From contig NC_022664.1 of assembly GCF_000485905.1 (NCBI RefSeq), positions 992,001-1,056,000 of the forward strand: DNA of 64,000 nt, in the 5' to 3' direction. Of the stretch, positions 1 to 10,707 are shown piece by piece. Position numbers and translations under genes: made by a program. Below the pieces are notes generated by a model. That model was given only the letters and a program-made list of their open reading frames with translations. It was not told the origin of the DNA and did no database searches. The DNA is from Spiribacter curvatus (lineage in GTDB: Bacteria; Pseudomonadota; Gammaproteobacteria; Nitrococcales; Nitrococcaceae). The stretch's first letter is position 1, and each line of letters begins with the position of its first letter.

Positions 1-350
1 TTGCGCCGCAGGTTGAAATCCTCACGAAAAATCTCCTGCTGGCGCTGGATCTGCCGCCGCTGATTGACAATCCGACGGCGCAACGCCTGCTCTGCCTCGC
101 TGTCGAGGCTCATCCGCTCGCTGGCGAGGCGATCCTCCAATGCCCGCAACGATTCCTGCAGGGCAACGATTTCCTCATCGCGGGGCGCGAATTCCTCCTG
201 CAGGCGCTGGCGCGCCGCGTCGGCCTGCGGGGCTTCATCCGAGACCCGGCCGGGATTGACATAGCCGATGGTCATATCGGTATCCATCTGCGCCGACGTT
301 CCTGAGGTCGCCAGCATTAGCAGGCCGGCTATGATCACGCGGACATTCAT
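1..350 (-). CDS. skp: Periplasmic chaperone Skp (OmpH family), partial
   Basis: Only the N-terminal 116 codons are inside the window; the gene runs off the left edge. It begins with ATG directly behind the bamA stop codon (no spacer). The first ~20 residues form a Sec signal peptide ending near GTSAQ, and the mature part opens with IGYVNPGRVSDEAP, typical of the Skp start, followed by a charged, Glu/Arg/Gln-rich helix that would form the coiled-coil tentacle. Skp is a trimeric periplasmic holdase that carries unfolded outer-membrane proteins to the BAM complex. The bamA-skp order is the usual gammaproteobacterial one and supports the call. Confidence 0.88.
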   Translation of the reverse strand, partial: MNVRVIIAGLLMLATSGTSAQMDTDMTIGYVNPGRVSDEAPQADAARQRLQEEFAPRDEEIVALQESLRALEDRLASERMSLDSEAEQALRRRIVNQRRQIQRQQEIFREDFNLRR

Positions 351-2645
351 TCAGAAGCTGGCTCCGATGGTGAACTGGAAGCGCTGCGTATCATCCCGGT
401 CCTTTTCATTGAGCGGCTCCGCGACACTGACGGTGAATGGGCCAATCGGCGAATAGTAGACCAGCCCGAGCCCCGCCGAGAAGCGCATGCCGGAAAAGGC
501 GATATCTGACTTGTAATCGAGACTGTCGCGTTCACGGTCCCAGACCTGACCGGCGTCGACGAAGGTGGCGAATCGTAGATTATTGCCGTCCTCATCCTCG
601 GCCAGCGGGAAGCGGATTTCCGCTCGACCCAATGCGCGCAGGTTTCCGCCGGTAGGGTCATCGTTCTCATCCCGTGGTCCCAGCGAATTCGCCTCGAAGC
701 CACGCACGGTGCGGATACCACCGGCGAAGAAGTTCTCGTAGAACGGTAGCCGCTCGCCCGCGCCATAGGCGTTTCCATAGGAGAGCGTGCCATCGAGGAC
801 CAGGGTGAACCGCTCACTGATCGCCAGATAACGCGACTGCTCGTAGCTGAAACGGTAATACTCGATATCCGAGACCTGTGGCAGGGCGACGGCGAGACCC
901 AGCCGTTGCCGCGCACCGCTGGTGGGGAATATGGCGGTGTCCCGGGAATCCCGCGTCCACGACAGGTCGGTGAGGATGGCGCGATTGGACGTGCCGTTGC
1001 GCGCCTGGAAATCCTCCTGAAAATCCGTTGGATCGGCGAAGTCCAGGGACACGTCCTCGAAGGTGACATCGGCGCCGAGGCGATCCGTATCACTCACCGG
1101 GATGCGATAGCCGTAGGAGCCCCGCGCGGTCTTGACGCCGTAATCGGCCAGATCCGCCTCATCGGCGTCGCGATCCCGGAATGACAGCGCATAGCGGCGG
1201 TCGATGCCGCTCATGGTGTGATTGCGCTCGAGATAGGACAGGCGATAGACGGTATCGGCATCATCACTGTTCGCGACGAATTCGGCCCGGTCACCGGTGC
1301 CGAACACATTGTCCTGCTGGATACCGAGATTGAGCAGCAGCCCCTGATCACTGCCAAAACCGACGCCGGCGCGCAGGCTACCGGAGAGCCGTTCGGTGGT
1401 ATCGACCTCGACGTCCACCTGATCGGTGGTCCCGGGGACGCGTGGGGTATCGATGCTGACGTCGCTGAAAAAGCCGAGCCGCCCGAGCCGTGACTCGGAA
1501 TCGCTAAGATCGCTGGTGGACAGCCACGTCCCCTCGTACTGGCGGAGCTCGCCGCGGATCACATCGTCGCGCGTCGACTCGTTGCCACTGATACGGATGC
1601 GTCGGACATAGACCCGCTCAGCCGGGTCGACGAACAGTGTCATATCGACGATCCGCTCGGCGGCCCGCAGATCCGGCACCGGATTGACACGCGCGAACGC
1701 ATAGCCCCGCTCACCGAGCTTATCCTGGATCGCCTCCACGGTCCGGCTGATATTGCGCTGGTTATAGATCGCACCGCTGTCGATCTCGATGAGATCACGC
1801 AGCGTTTCCTCAGGGTAGATCAGATTGCCGGCCAGCTCGATGTCACCCACCGTGTATTGCTGCCCCTCATCGAGGTTGACGGTGATATTGATTCGCTGGC
1901 GGTCTGGACTGATCGTGACCTGCGTCGAATCGATGCTTAAGTCGGCATAGCCGCGGTCGCGGTAAAACGCCCGTAACCGCTGGAGATCGCCGGAGAGCCG
2001 CTGCCGGGAATACTTATCGCGCTGCGAGAGGACCGCCCACCAGGGCTTGGCGCCCATCTCGAAGACATCCCGGAGGCGATCGGCATCGAAGCCGCGGTTG
2101 CCGATGAAACGGATGCCCTGGACCGACGCCGGCTCGCCTTCCTCGACGTCAACGCGAAGGCTGACGCGGTTCCGGGGCAGCGGTGAGACCGTACTCTCGA
2201 TGTCGACGTCGTAGTAACCAAGGGCGAAGTACTGCTGTTCGAGCTCACGCTCGATTCGTGCCAGCAGCGGCCGGTCGAAGCTCTGACCTTCTCCCAGACC
2301 GGCGCCCGTCAAGCCCTCGCGCAGACGGTCATTATCAATCTGACTGTTGCCGATGAAATCGATCTGCGCGATGGCTGGTCGCTCGTCCACTTCGACAATC
2401 AGCGTCGCCTCATCGCGAAGCAGCGAAACATCATCGAAAAACCCCGTGTCAAACAGCGCCTCCACCGAATCCGCGCTGCGCCGGGCGTCGAGCTCGTCGC
2501 CAACCTCCAGGGGCAGGTAATTGAGCACCGTGCCCTCAGCGATGCGGTCCAGACCGCGAATGCGGATCTGTTCAATCGTGAATGCCTGTGCGGCGCTGAC
2601 GATGGTCAGCAGCAGCACAAACGCGGCCAGTCTTAATCGCATCAT
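351..2645 (-). CDS. bamA: Outer-membrane protein assembly factor BamA
   Basis: This 764-residue Omp85 protein is the core of the BAM complex that inserts beta-barrels into the outer membrane. It has a signal peptide (MMRLRLAAFVLLL then a cleavage site near AQA), five POTRA repeats over about residues 22-420, and a C-terminal 16-strand barrel. The last residue is Phe (QFTIGASF), the usual barrel-recognition signal. The open frame continues upstream to 2789, but those residues lie inside the rseP end and lack a signal sequence, so I start at the ATGATG pair near 2645, which follows an AAAGAG ribosome-binding site. It lies 11 nt after rseP and is followed directly by skp. Confidence 0.95.
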   Translation of the reverse strand: MMRLRLAAFVLLLTIVSAAQAFTIEQIRIRGLDRIAEGTVLNYLPLEVGDELDARRSADSVEALFDTGFFDDVSLLRDEATLIVEVDERPAIAQIDFIGNSQIDNDRLREGLTGAGLGEGQSFDRPLLARIERELEQQYFALGYYDVDIESTVSPLPRNRVSLRVDVEEGEPASVQGIRFIGNRGFDADRLRDVFEMGAKPWWAVLSQRDKYSRQRLSGDLQRLRAFYRDRGYADLSIDSTQVTISPDRQRINITVNLDEGQQYTVGDIELAGNLIYPEETLRDLIEIDSGAIYNQRNISRTVEAIQDKLGERGYAFARVNPVPDLRAAERIVDMTLFVDPAERVYVRRIRISGNESTRDDVIRGELRQYEGTWLSTSDLSDSESRLGRLGFFSDVSIDTPRVPGTTDQVDVEVDTTERLSGSLRAGVGFGSDQGLLLNLGIQQDNVFGTGDRAEFVANSDDADTVYRLSYLERNHTMSGIDRRYALSFRDRDADEADLADYGVKTARGSYGYRIPVSDTDRLGADVTFEDVSLDFADPTDFQEDFQARNGTSNRAILTDLSWTRDSRDTAIFPTSGARQRLGLAVALPQVSDIEYYRFSYEQSRYLAISERFTLVLDGTLSYGNAYGAGERLPFYENFFAGGIRTVRGFEANSLGPRDENDDPTGGNLRALGRAEIRFPLAEDEDGNNLRFATFVDAGQVWDRERDSLDYKSDIAFSGMRFSAGLGLVYYSPIGPFTVSVAEPLNEKDRDDTQRFQFTIGASF

Positions 2646-2656
2646 TCGCTCTTTAC

Positions 2657-4021
2657 TCAGCCCCCGGCGCCGAATACCCGGTTGAGATCGTTGTAGAAAG
2701 CCAGGGTCATGAGCATCAACAGCAGCACCATACCGATCTGCTGACCCATCCCCTGGGCGGCCTCGGAGAGGGGACGCCCCCGCACCCACTCGATTGCGTT
2801 ATACAGCAAGTGCCCGCCATCAAGGACGGGCACCGGCATCAGGTTCAGGATACCAAGACTGATACTCACGATCGCAAGAAACTTCAGAAACGGTATCAGT
2901 CCCAGCGACACCGAGTCGCCGGCGTACTGGGCAATGTTAATCGGTCCGCTGAGGTTCTTGACCGATGCCTCGCCGATCACCATTTTCACGAGCACGTCGA
3001 CAGTCAGTGCTGCCGCCTGCCAGCTCGATCCAACCGCCTGGCCCACAGCCGCTACCGGCCCATAACGCACCTCATGGCGTAGATCGGACAATACCCCCTC
3101 GGGGACCTGCGGGGTGACACCCAGCACGCCGGTACGCCCGTCACCGGCCCCGCGACTGTCCAGCGTGAATGACCGGGTCAGCGCCGTGCCTCCACGTTCG
3201 ATCGTCAGCGTCACTTCCGAGTCGGGACGCTCGCGGATCGCCATCACTAATGCCCGCCAGGAATCGATGGGCTCACCATCAAGTTGGCGCACTCGATCGC
3301 CTGACTCGAGTCCGGCCCGCGCCGCGCTGCTCTCCGGCACGACTTCATTGATCACTGGATCGATCGTGGGCTGCATCGGCTGCAGTCCGACCCTCTGGAG
3401 GGCCTCGCCCTGCTCCTCGAGCAATCGAACGCCGGTCAGATCGAGGGTGAGAGAGGTACGGGTGCCGCTCTCCCGCTCAACCTCAACCGGGAAGGGCCCG
3501 TCGTCGGCTGAACCGATCAGGGTCATGACCGTGTCATCCCAGGCCTGGACTCGCTTGTCGTCAATACGCAGGAACTCATCGCCGCTGACAAGCCCCGCTT
3601 CCGCCGCGGGCGATTCCGGCGTAACCGGACCGACCACTGGCCGGACTTCCGTCGCCCCAATCACGAATACCAGCCAATAGGCGACGATCGCCAGCGCGAA
3701 GTTGAAGGCTGGCCCCGCGCAGATCACCGCATTCCGCGCCCACAGTGGCTTGCGATTGAACGCCTGATGCAGCGAGTCCTCGGCAACGGGCGCTTCACGC
3801 TCGTCGAGCATTTTCACGTAGCCACCCAGCGGAATCGCGGCCAGCACGTACTCCGTGCCGTCGCTACCGGTACGCTGGAGCAACGGCTTGCCAAACCCGA
3901 TCGAAAACCGCAGGACGCGCACACCCACGCGTCTCGCGACCCAGAAATGCCCAAATTCGTGCACGGCGACCAGCACGCCAATGACGAGCAGAAAACCGAT
4001 GATGTTAATAAGCCAGCTCAA
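2657..4021 (-). CDS. rseP: RIP metalloprotease RseP (site-2 protease)
   Basis: This inner-membrane zinc protease cleaves anti-sigma factor RseA within the membrane and removes leftover signal peptides. The zinc site is HEFGH near the N-terminus, with the partner motif PVLDGGH near residue 385. Two PDZ domains lie between the first and last membrane segments, matching the family's ~450 residues. I chose the TTG at 4021: a GGAGG sits 6 nt before it, the protein then begins [11 protein letters not shown] as in homologues, and the TTGA overlaps the dxr stop. A longer start at 4069 would add 16 residues inside dxr and is less likely. Confidence 0.93.
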   Translation of the reverse strand: MSWLINIIGFLLVIGVLVAVHEFGHFWVARRVGVRVLRFSIGFGKPLLQRTGSDGTEYVLAAIPLGGYVKMLDEREAPVAEDSLHQAFNRKPLWARNAVICAGPAFNFALAIVAYWLVFVIGATEVRPVVGPVTPESPAAEAGLVSGDEFLRIDDKRVQAWDDTVMTLIGSADDGPFPVEVERESGTRTSLTLDLTGVRLLEEQGEALQRVGLQPMQPTIDPVINEVVPESSAARAGLESGDRVRQLDGEPIDSWRALVMAIRERPDSEVTLTIERGGTALTRSFTLDSRGAGDGRTGVLGVTPQVPEGVLSDLRHEVRYGPVAAVGQAVGSSWQAAALTVDVLVKMVIGEASVKNLSGPINIAQYAGDSVSLGLIPFLKFLAIVSISLGILNLMPVPVLDGGHLLYNAIEWVRGRPLSEAAQGMGQQIGMVLLLMLMTLAFYNDLNRVFGAGG

Positions 4022-5217
4022 CGATGCCTCCAGCGTTGGAGCGAGTCGGCCGCCTGCCGTCTCGCCCACTGTTCATGGGCAATCAATGCCTCGAGGTTTG
4101 CCTCCGGCTCCACCGGCAATGCGGCGAGCGTATCCTCTATGACCGCAGCAATCCGGTCATATCGCAGCCCGCCATCGAGAAATTCGGCGACGGCCACCTC
4201 GTTGGCGCCATTGAGGGCGGCCGTCGCCCCGCTTCCGGCTTCAAGCGCGGCCCGCGCCAGTGCCAGACAGGGGAATCGCTGATCATCTGGCGCCGTAAAA
4301 TCAAGCCGCGCCGCTTTAAGGAGATCGAGCCGACCGACTCCGGCGTCGACCCGCTCGGGCCAGGCGAGCGCGTTGGCAATGGGCGTGCGCATATCGGGGT
4401 TGCCCATCTGCGCGAGCGTTGATCCATCGCGGTACTGGACAAGGGCGTGGACCAGGCTCTGCGGATGAACCACGATATCGACCTGCTCCGCGGGCATACC
4501 AAAAAAACGACACGCCTCAATCAGTTCCAGGCCTTTGTTCATCATCGTTGCCGAGTCCACAGAGATCTTTCTGCCCATCGACCAGTTGGGATGGGTACAG
4601 GCCTCGTCGACGGTGACGGTCGCGAGTGTTGACGGGTCGCGATCACGGAACGGTCCACCCGATGCCGTCAGAATCAATCGCTCGACGCCGGTCAGTGCCA
4701 GTGGCTGACCAGGCTGACTGGGCAGGCACTGAAAGATCCCGTTGTGCTCGCTATCGATCGGCAGCAGCACCGCCCCGCTGGTCTGTGCCGCGGCCATGAT
4801 CAACGACCCCGCAACCACCAGCGCTTCCTTGTTGGCGATCAGAACGCGCCTGCCCGCCTCGACCGCCGCCAGACAGGGGGCAAGTCCCGCTGCACCCACG
4901 ATCCCGGCCACCACGGTCCCGGCATCGGGGTGGGCAGCGGCTTCCCGCTGACCGGCGGCTCCATCGGTGACGCGGATATCGGCGAGATCACTGAGCCGGT
5001 CACGCAGCACGGCCGCGGCCTGTGGATCGGCCATTGCCGCGAGCGCCGGCCGGAAGCGACGACACAGTGCTGCCATACCATCGACATCACGGCTTGCCGA
5101 CAGCGCGATGACGCGATACGCGTCAGGATGCCGTGCGACAACATCCAGGGTGCTGGTGCCGATCGAGCCCGTGGCGCCGAGTACGGCGACGCCGGTTGGT
5201 TTCCGTGTCACCGTCAT
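4018..5217 (-). CDS. dxr: 1-deoxy-D-xylulose 5-phosphate reductoisomerase
   Basis: Dxr (IspC) converts 1-deoxy-D-xylulose 5-phosphate to 2-C-methyl-D-erythritol 4-phosphate with NADPH, the first committed step of the MEP isoprenoid pathway. At 399 residues it has the family length. Seen in the sequence: the nucleotide-binding GATGSIG at residue ~14, the [10 protein letters not shown] motif, the [10 protein letters not shown] metal/substrate loop, and [17 protein letters not shown]. The start ATG overlaps the cdsA stop by 4 nt (ATGA) and the 3' end overlaps the rseP start, so translation of the three is probably coupled. Confidence 0.96.
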   Translation of the reverse strand: MTVTRKPTGVAVLGATGSIGTSTLDVVARHPDAYRVIALSASRDVDGMAALCRRFRPALAAMADPQAAAVLRDRLSDLADIRVTDGAAGQREAAAHPDAGTVVAGIVGAAGLAPCLAAVEAGRRVLIANKEALVVAGSLIMAAAQTSGAVLLPIDSEHNGIFQCLPSQPGQPLALTGVERLILTASGGPFRDRDPSTLATVTVDEACTHPNWSMGRKISVDSATMMNKGLELIEACRFFGMPAEQVDIVVHPQSLVHALVQYRDGSTLAQMGNPDMRTPIANALAWPERVDAGVGRLDLLKAARLDFTAPDDQRFPCLALARAALEAGSGATAALNGANEVAVAEFLDGGLRYDRIAAVIEDTLAALPVEPEANLEALIAHEQWARRQAADSLQRWRHR

Positions 5218-6044
5218 GGCCCGCTCACGAGCGCTGCCGCCAGCACCGGGGCAGCCGCAAGGAGCGCATCAATACGGTCAAGCATTCCGCCGTGACCCGG
5301 TAAGAGCCGACCACTGTCCTTGCGCCCGGCCTGGCGTTTGAGAACACTCTCAGACAGATCGCCGACCACCGAGAGCAGCGCGACCATGATCCCCACCGCG
5401 ATCAACCAGCTATAACCGGGCAGATCGGTATAGTACCCGTCCGCGATGGCGCGCAGCGCCACCACAAGGGCGATCGCCAGCGCGAGGCCGCCAGCGACGC
5501 CCTCCCAGGTCTTGCCGGGACTGATCGACGGGGCGAGTTTGTGGCGGCCATACCGACGGCCGGCGAAATACCCGCCAATATCCGACCCCCAGACCAGAAT
5601 CACCAGCACGGTCAGCCAGAACGGTCCGACTCCGGGCTGGCCATGGATCGATGCGACGCTGGCCCAGGCGAGGGTGAGTGTGACCAGCCCGGCGCCGCCT
5701 CGGAGCCAGCCGGGCAGGTGTGCCGGCATGGGACGACGCGCCTGATAGAGGAGCCACACGCCCACCCCGAGCCACCAGAGCAGGCCCGGCACCCGCCAGA
5801 GGGTCTGATCGGCAAGCTCAGTGGTCGCCATGACGGCGAGCAACACGGCCATAACGCCGACATATGCGATGCGGGACGAGCGCCGTTGATACCCGGACAG
5901 ATCCGCCCATTCCCACGCAGCGACGAGCATTGCGGCGGCCATGACGATCTGTATCCACACGACAGGCGCCCGCCAGATGAGCGCGAGCACGATGAGTGCG
6001 AGCGGCACCGCGGTGAGGATCCGCTGTTTAAGCACCGTCGGCAT
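5214..6044 (-). CDS. cdsA: Phosphatidate cytidylyltransferase CdsA
   Basis: CdsA makes CDP-diacylglycerol from phosphatidic acid and CTP in the inner membrane, feeding all phospholipid synthesis. The 276-residue protein has about eight hydrophobic segments and the C-terminal CDP-DAG synthase signature, with [20 protein letters not shown] followed by GMLDRIDAL. It overlaps uppS by 17 nt upstream and dxr by 4 nt downstream, the usual uppS-cdsA-dxr-rseP-bamA arrangement of gammaproteobacteria. Confidence 0.95.
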   Translation of the reverse strand: MPTVLKQRILTAVPLALIVLALIWRAPVVWIQIVMAAAMLVAAWEWADLSGYQRRSSRIAYVGVMAVLLAVMATTELADQTLWRVPGLLWWLGVGVWLLYQARRPMPAHLPGWLRGGAGLVTLTLAWASVASIHGQPGVGPFWLTVLVILVWGSDIGGYFAGRRYGRHKLAPSISPGKTWEGVAGGLALAIALVVALRAIADGYYTDLPGYSWLIAVGIMVALLSVVGDLSESVLKRQAGRKDSGRLLPGHGGMLDRIDALLAAAPVLAAALVSGP

Positions 6045-6789
6045 CCCCGCTCACGGGTGATGCACTGACCCGTCCAAAACGGCGCTCACGGGCGCCGAAC
6101 CAGTCCATCGCGCGGGCCATCTCATCATCGTCGAAGTCCGGCCATAGCACCGGCGTAAAGTAGAGCTCGGTATAGGCCATCTGCCAGAGCAGGAAGTTGC
6201 TGATCCGCTGCTCGCCACCCGTGCGAATGAAAAGATCCGGTGCCGGCAGCGCATGCAGACAGATCTCATCGCCGAGCGAATCGACATCGATGGAGGCCGG
6301 CGAGCGCTCCCCGGCTGCTACCTGCTCGGCAAGGCGCCGCGCCGCGGTCGCAATATCCCAGCGTCCGCCATAACTCGCCGCGATGTTGAGCTGCATCCCG
6401 GTCTCATCAGCGGTCAGCGCTTCGGCCGAAGCGCAGCGCGCCTGCAAGCGCTCTGACAATCGTCCGCGGTCGCCAACAATGTTCAGTCGAATGCCGTTGC
6501 GCTGCAGACGCTCGGCCTCGCGGTCGAGGACCCGCATGAAAAGCGACATGAGCATACTGACCTCGGCCGCCGGCCGCTGCCAGTTCTCGCTGCTGAACGC
6601 GAACAGGGTGAGCGCCTCGACCCCTGACCGAGCACAGTACTCCACTGTGCGACGCACCGACTCGGCGCCGGCTCGGTGCCCGTGGTGGCGGGGTTTTCCC
6701 CGCTCGGCGGCCCAACGCCCGTTGCCATCCATGATGACCGCGACATGCCGCGGAACGGCATGGGGGGAGGCAGTCTGTTCGGTCGTCAT
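6028..6789 (-). CDS. uppS: Undecaprenyl diphosphate synthase (cis-prenyltransferase)
   Basis: UppS extends farnesyl diphosphate with eight isopentenyl units to make the C55 lipid carrier for peptidoglycan and surface polysaccharides. The 253-residue protein shows the cis-prenyltransferase signatures: VAVIMDGNGRWA at residues ~15-26 with the catalytic Asp, the FAFSSENW loop, and the C-terminal RTGGEQRISNFLLWQMAYTE with its IPP-binding Arg residues. It sits 13 nt downstream of frr and overlaps cdsA. A cytosolic, membrane-associated homodimer is expected from the family. Confidence 0.96.
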   Translation of the reverse strand: MTTEQTASPHAVPRHVAVIMDGNGRWAAERGKPRHHGHRAGAESVRRTVEYCARSGVEALTLFAFSSENWQRPAAEVSMLMSLFMRVLDREAERLQRNGIRLNIVGDRGRLSERLQARCASAEALTADETGMQLNIAASYGGRWDIATAARRLAEQVAAGERSPASIDVDSLGDEICLHALPAPDLFIRTGGEQRISNFLLWQMAYTELYFTPVLWPDFDDDEMARAMDWFGARERRFGRVSASPVSGDADGA

Positions 6790-6802
6790 AGGTCGGATGA
6801 CC

Positions 6803-7360
6803 TCAGACGGCCATCAACTCTTCTTCCTTGGCCGAGAGCATCTCGTCAATCGTCCTGACGTGACGGTCGGTCAGCTTCTGGATGCGATCCTCGCCCTGCT
6901 TTTGATCGTCCTCAGTGATTTCCTTGTCCTTGAGGAGCTGCTTGAAGTCGCCATTCGCATCGCGACGGATATTCCGGACCGCCACCTTGGCCTGCTCGCC
7001 TTCGCTGCGCACCACCTTGACCAGGTCCTTGCGACGCTCCTCGGTCAGCGGTGGCAGTGGAATCCGAATCGTCTGGCCTGCAGAGTTGGGCATCAGGCCC
7101 AGATTCGATTCCATGATCGCTTTTTCAATCGGAGAGACCATGCTTTTCTCGAACGGCGTCACCATCAGCGTCCGGGCGTCGCTCACCGTCACCGAAGCCG
7201 CCTGGTGGAGTGGCACCTCCGTGCCGTAGTAGCTGACTGTCACCTGATCGAGAAGACTGGTATTGGCCCGGCCCGTGCGTATTTTCTGGAGATCCTGACG
7301 CAGGCTCTCAACGCTCTTGTCCATGCGTTGATCCGCGTCGCTGGTGATATCGTCGATCAT
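6803..7360 (-). CDS. frr: Ribosome recycling factor
   Basis: RRF works with EF-G to split the post-termination ribosome. The protein is 185 residues, the canonical length, with the signature [19 protein letters not shown] at residues ~31-49, the [14 protein letters not shown] segment and the long C-terminal helices of domain I. The start ATG at 7360 follows a GGGGGTAA ribosome-binding site. Only 4 nt separate it from pyrH, in the conserved order rpsB-tsf-pyrH-frr. Confidence 0.97.
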   Translation of the reverse strand: MIDDITSDADQRMDKSVESLRQDLQKIRTGRANTSLLDQVTVSYYGTEVPLHQAASVTVSDARTLMVTPFEKSMVSPIEKAIMESNLGLMPNSAGQTIRIPLPPLTEERRKDLVKVVRSEGEQAKVAVRNIRRDANGDFKQLLKDKEITEDDQKQGEDRIQKLTDRHVRTIDEMLSAKEEELMAV

Positions 7361-7364
7361 TGCG

Positions 7365-8084
7365 TTACCCCCGCTCGACCCGTGTACCGACATTCTCACC
7401 TTCAACGATGCTTGCCAGTGCCCCGGGTCGGTTAATGTCGAACACGATGATGGGCATATTCTGGTCGCGGCACATGACAATCGCCGTCGCATCCATCACC
7501 GACAGCCGCTCATCGAGCACCCGGTCATAGGTCAGGCGCTCATAGCGGAATGCCGAATCATCGTTGACTGGATCCGCCGAATAGACCCCGTCGACCTTCG
7601 TCGCCTTGAGCATCACATCCGCTCCGATCTCCACGGAGCGGGGGCTGGCCGCTGAATCGGTCGTAAAAAAGGGATTGCCGGTGCCGGCGGCGAGAATCAC
7701 CACCCGCCCCTTTTCCAGATGCCGTACGGCCCGACGCCGGATGTAGTCCTCGCAGACCTGGTTGATCTTCACCGCCGACATGACGCGGGTGAAGACACCC
7801 TCATGCTCAAGCGCATCCTGCATTGCCAATCCGTTCATCACCGTGGCGAGCATGCCCATATGATCAGCGCTGACCCGGTCCATGCCGGAGGCTGCGAGAC
7901 CCGCGCCCCGGAAGATGTTACCGCCACCGATCACGAGTGCCACCTCGACCCCGCGGTCGATCAGTGCGTGCACCTCGGCGGCGAGGCGCCGGAGGACCTC
8001 GGGATCGATCCCGTAGTCGGCCTCTCCAAGCAACGCCTCGCCGCTGAGCTTTAACAGGATTCGCCGGTAGACTGGATCTGCCAT
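7365..8084 (-). CDS. pyrH: Uridylate kinase PyrH
   Basis: PyrH phosphorylates UMP to UDP in pyrimidine nucleotide synthesis; the bacterial enzyme is a hexamer of the amino-acid kinase fold, activated by GTP and inhibited by UTP. The 239-residue protein shows [11 protein letters not shown] at the N-terminus, the GGGNIFRG phosphate loop, and [16 protein letters not shown] chose ATG 8084 ([12 protein letters not shown]); the frame stays open to 8399, but that extension lies in the tsf coding region. A GAGGGT lies 8-9 nt before the start. Confidence 0.97.
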   Translation of the reverse strand: MADPVYRRILLKLSGEALLGEADYGIDPEVLRRLAAEVHALIDRGVEVALVIGGGNIFRGAGLAASGMDRVSADHMGMLATVMNGLAMQDALEHEGVFTRVMSAVKINQVCEDYIRRRAVRHLEKGRVVILAAGTGNPFFTTDSAASPRSVEIGADVMLKATKVDGVYSADPVNDDSAFRYERLTYDRVLDERLSVMDATAIVMCRDQNMPIIVFDINRPGALASIVEGENVGTRVERG

Positions 8085-8094
8085 CAGACGACCC

Positions 8095-8979
8095 TCAGCT
8101 ACCCTGAATCGTCGCGGCCACCTCGTCGGCGAAGTTCTCTTCCTTCTTCTCGATGCCCTCACCGACCTCGAGCCGCGTGAAGTTGACCACGCGTGCGCCC
8201 CTGGCCTCGAGCAGCGCCTCGACGGTCTGGTCTGGATCCTTGACGAAGGGCTGCCCGAGGAGGGTGATTTCGGCGAGCCACTTGCGGAGTCGGCCTTCAA
8301 CCATCTTATCGATGATTTCCGGCGGCTTGCCCGAAGCCTCGGCCTGCGCCACCAGCACCTCACGCTCGCTTGCCGCGCGCTCCTCGGGCACGTCATCAAC
8401 GCTCACGCAGACCGGCTGACTCGCGGCGATGTGCATGCACAGATCCCGCCCCAACGCCTCATCACCGCCCTCGAGCTCGATGAGCACGCCAATCCGGCTG
8501 CCATGGAGGTAGTGATGGACCTGGGCCGATTCGCTGCCATAGCGCTGGAATCGACGGACCTGAATGTTCTCGCCAATCTTCGCGACCAACTCTTTCTGGG
8601 CGAGCTCCACGGCCTCACCGCCCGCTTCGAGCGGCAGTGCCATCAGCGCTTCGCGGTCGGCCGGGTCATCCTCGAGGATCCGTTCGACCACCTTGTTCGC
8701 GAATGCCTGAAAATCGTCGCCATTGGCGACAAAATCCGTCTCGCTATTGATCTCCACGATCGCACCGCTGTGCCCGTCACTGGCCACGCGGGCGATCACG
8801 GCACCATCCGCCGCCACTCGATCGGCCTTCTTATCCGCCTTGGCGAGTCCGCGCTTGCGCATATGCTCGACCGCCGACTCCATATCGCCGTCGGTCTCAA
8901 CCAGTGCCTTTTTGCACTCCATCATGCCGGCGCCGGTGCGCTCGCGCAGATCCTTTACCTGTTGTGCACTAATTGCCAT
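8095..8979 (-). CDS. tsf: Elongation factor Ts
   Basis: EF-Ts is the guanine-nucleotide exchange factor for EF-Tu. The 294-residue protein starts [18 protein letters not shown] and contains the N-terminal UBA-like module with MMECKKAL, followed by the two-part dimerisation core (SETDFVA, then the HIAAS region). An AAGGGA lies 9 nt before the ATG. Its first 11 nt lie within the end of rpsB, an unusually tight coupling for this gene pair (see findings). Confidence 0.97.
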   Translation of the reverse strand: MAISAQQVKDLRERTGAGMMECKKALVETDGDMESAVEHMRKRGLAKADKKADRVAADGAVIARVASDGHSGAIVEINSETDFVANGDDFQAFANKVVERILEDDPADREALMALPLEAGGEAVELAQKELVAKIGENIQVRRFQRYGSESAQVHHYLHGSRIGVLIELEGGDEALGRDLCMHIAASQPVCVSVDDVPEERAASEREVLVAQAEASGKPPEIIDKMVEGRLRKWLAEITLLGQPFVKDPDQTVEALLEARGARVVNFTRLEVGEGIEKKEENFADEVAATIQGS

Positions 8980-9781
8980 GCGTTGTTCCCTTCTGTTCGG
9001 TACTCGTCTCGTCGCTGGCCGCCGGTTCGGCTGTCTCGGCTGCAGCGGCCTCGCCAGGCAGCTCGACGAACTCGTCATCGCCCGCCGGCGCCTGCGCCGT
9101 GCTCATGCGCGCATCGAGGATCGCATCGGAAATGCCACGCAGATAGAGACGGATCGCTCGGATGGCGTCGTCGTTGCCCGGCACGACATAGTCGACCTCG
9201 CGCGGGCTGTTGTTGGTGTCGACAACGGCCACCACCGGAATGCCGAGCTTTTTCGCCTCCTGGATGGCGATCTTTTCGTACCCGACGTCGATCACGAACA
9301 GCGCATCGGGCAGCGACTCCATGTTGACGATACCGCCGAAGGAGCGCTCGAGCTTGTCCATCTCACGCTGCAGTGAAAGGACCTCACGCTTGCCAAGCTT
9401 CTCGAATGTGCCGTCGGTCTTCTGCTGCTGGAGCTCTTTATAGCGGCGGATCGAGTGCTTCACCGTGCGGAAGTTGGTGAGCATGCCGCCCAGCCAGCGG
9501 TGGTTGACGTAGGGCATACCGCAGCGCTCGGCCTCTTCGCGGACGGCATCCTGTGCGGCGCGCTTGGTCCCCACGAAAAGGATCCGACCGCCATTGGCGG
9601 CGAGCTTGCCGGCATAGTTAACGGCATCCTCGTAGAGCGGCAGGCTCTTTTCGAGGTTGACGATGTGGATCTTGTTGCGGTGGCCGAAGATATACGGCGC
9701 CATCTTCGGATCCCAGTAACGGGTCTGATGGCCGAAATGAACGCCGGCCTCCAGCATCTGGCGCATGGTTACTTTTGCCAT
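8969..9781 (-). CDS. rpsB: 30S ribosomal protein S2
   Basis: S2 binds late to the 30S head and is needed for S1 docking. The protein is 270 residues. The start [20 protein letters not shown] is standard, preceded by AAGGAG, and the body has [17 protein letters not shown] and [18 protein letters not shown]. The C-terminal ~35 residues form an acidic Ala/Glu/Thr-rich tail beyond the E. coli end, which fits a halophilic lifestyle. Transcription is likely from the promoter at 9906-9934 through a leader of about 120 nt, where autoregulation by S2 would be expected from other bacteria. Confidence 0.97.
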   Translation of the reverse strand: MAKVTMRQMLEAGVHFGHQTRYWDPKMAPYIFGHRNKIHIVNLEKSLPLYEDAVNYAGKLAANGGRILFVGTKRAAQDAVREEAERCGMPYVNHRWLGGMLTNFRTVKHSIRRYKELQQQKTDGTFEKLGKREVLSLQREMDKLERSFGGIVNMESLPDALFVIDVGYEKIAIQEAKKLGIPVVAVVDTNNSPREVDYVVPGNDDAIRAIRLYLRGISDAILDARMSTAQAPAGDDEFVELPGEAAAAETAEPAASDETSTEQKGTTHGN

Positions 9782-9905
9782 GTCTGAAACTCCTTGTGAT
9801 TGGGTTGAGCCTCCATGGACCCGCAGCTGACAACCTCCAGGGGCACCCCGCCAGCCGTGTCGGACCATGTGTGGTTTTAGATTGAATTGCCCAAAAGGCG
9901 GCGTA

Positions 9906-9934
9906 TTTATACCATAGGCGGCTAACAGCGACAA
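9906..9934 (-). promoter_or_regulatory. Predicted sigma70 promoter of rpsB-tsf
   Basis: On the minus strand a -35 TTGTCG (9929-9934) is separated by exactly 17 nt from a -10 TATAAA (9906-9911). This points to a start near 9899 and a leader of roughly 118 nt before rpsB. The leader contains GC-rich inverted segments (GGCGGGGTGCCCC, CTGGAGGTTGTCAG) that could carry S2-dependent control; I did not fold it. The divergent map gene begins at 9948, only 14 nt beyond the -35. Confidence 0.75.
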
Positions 9935-9947
9935 TTTGAAAGCCCTC

Positions 9948-10706
9948 ATGACGATTTCCATCAAATCACCCGCCGAGATCGAGAAAATGCGTGAATCCGG
10001 CGCACGCGCCGCCGCCGTCCTCGACATGATCGGTGAGCATGTCCGTCCCGGCGTCACCACGGGTGAACTCGATCGCCTCTGTCACGAGAAAATCGAGGCG
10101 ATGGGGGATATCCCCGCCCCGCTCAACTACCGTGGCTTCCCGAAAGCCACCTGCATCTCCGTCAACCATGTGATCTGCCACGGCATCCCCGGGAGCAAGA
10201 AGGTCAAGCGCGGCGACATCCTCAACATCGATGTCACGGTGATCCATGACGGCTGGCATGGCGACACCAGTCGCATGTACTTCGCCGGCGAACCCGGCGT
10301 CCAGGCCCAGCGCGTCAGCCGTGTGGCATATGATGCGCTCTACGCCGGTATCGATATCGTCCGTCCCGGCGCCCGGCTTGGAGATATCGGCCATGCCATC
10401 CAGTCGTTCGCCGAAGGCCAGGGGTGCTCGGTCGTCCGCGAGTACTGCGGCCATGGCATCGGCCAGGGCTTTCACGAGGATCCCCAGGTCCTCCACCACG
10501 GCCAGCCGGGGACCGGCGAGACCCTGAAGCCCGGCATGACCTTCACCATCGAGCCGATGATCAACGCCGGCCGCGCCGAGACCCGTCTACTCGGCGATCA
10601 GTGGACCGTTGTCACCAAGGATCACAGCCTCTCCGCCCAGTGGGAGCACACCGTCGCCGTCACCGATGAGGGAGTCGATATCCTGACCCTCAGTGGCGAC
10701 GACTGA
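9948..10706 (+). CDS. map: Type I methionine aminopeptidase
   Basis: Map removes the initiator Met from nascent proteins. The 252-residue cytosolic enzyme has the pita-bread metal ligands in order: Asp in NIDVTVI, Asp in HGDTSRMYF, His in [13 protein letters not shown], Glu in TIEPMIN, and Glu in QWEHTVAV. I start at ATG 9948 ([18 protein letters not shown]), which aligns with the family N-terminus, rather than 9936. It is divergent from rpsB, a classic pairing, and its stop lies 1 nt before the glnD ATG. Confidence 0.96.
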   Translation: MTISIKSPAEIEKMRESGARAAAVLDMIGEHVRPGVTTGELDRLCHEKIEAMGDIPAPLNYRGFPKATCISVNHVICHGIPGSKKVKRGDILNIDVTVIHDGWHGDTSRMYFAGEPGVQAQRVSRVAYDALYAGIDIVRPGARLGDIGHAIQSFAEGQGCSVVREYCGHGIGQGFHEDPQVLHHGQPGTGETLKPGMTFTIEPMINAGRAETRLLGDQWTVVTKDHSLSAQWEHTVAVTDEGVDILTLSGDD

Positions 10707-10707
10707 C

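Noticed and set aside
2646-2789. 48-residue N-terminal extension of BamA
   Set aside because: It would bury the signal peptide and overlaps the end of rseP; the ATG pair near 2645 has a ribosome-binding site.
10693-10707. GTG start of glnD inside map
   Set aside because: It would add only five residues, has no ribosome-binding site, and the ATG at 10708 gives the family-like N-terminus.
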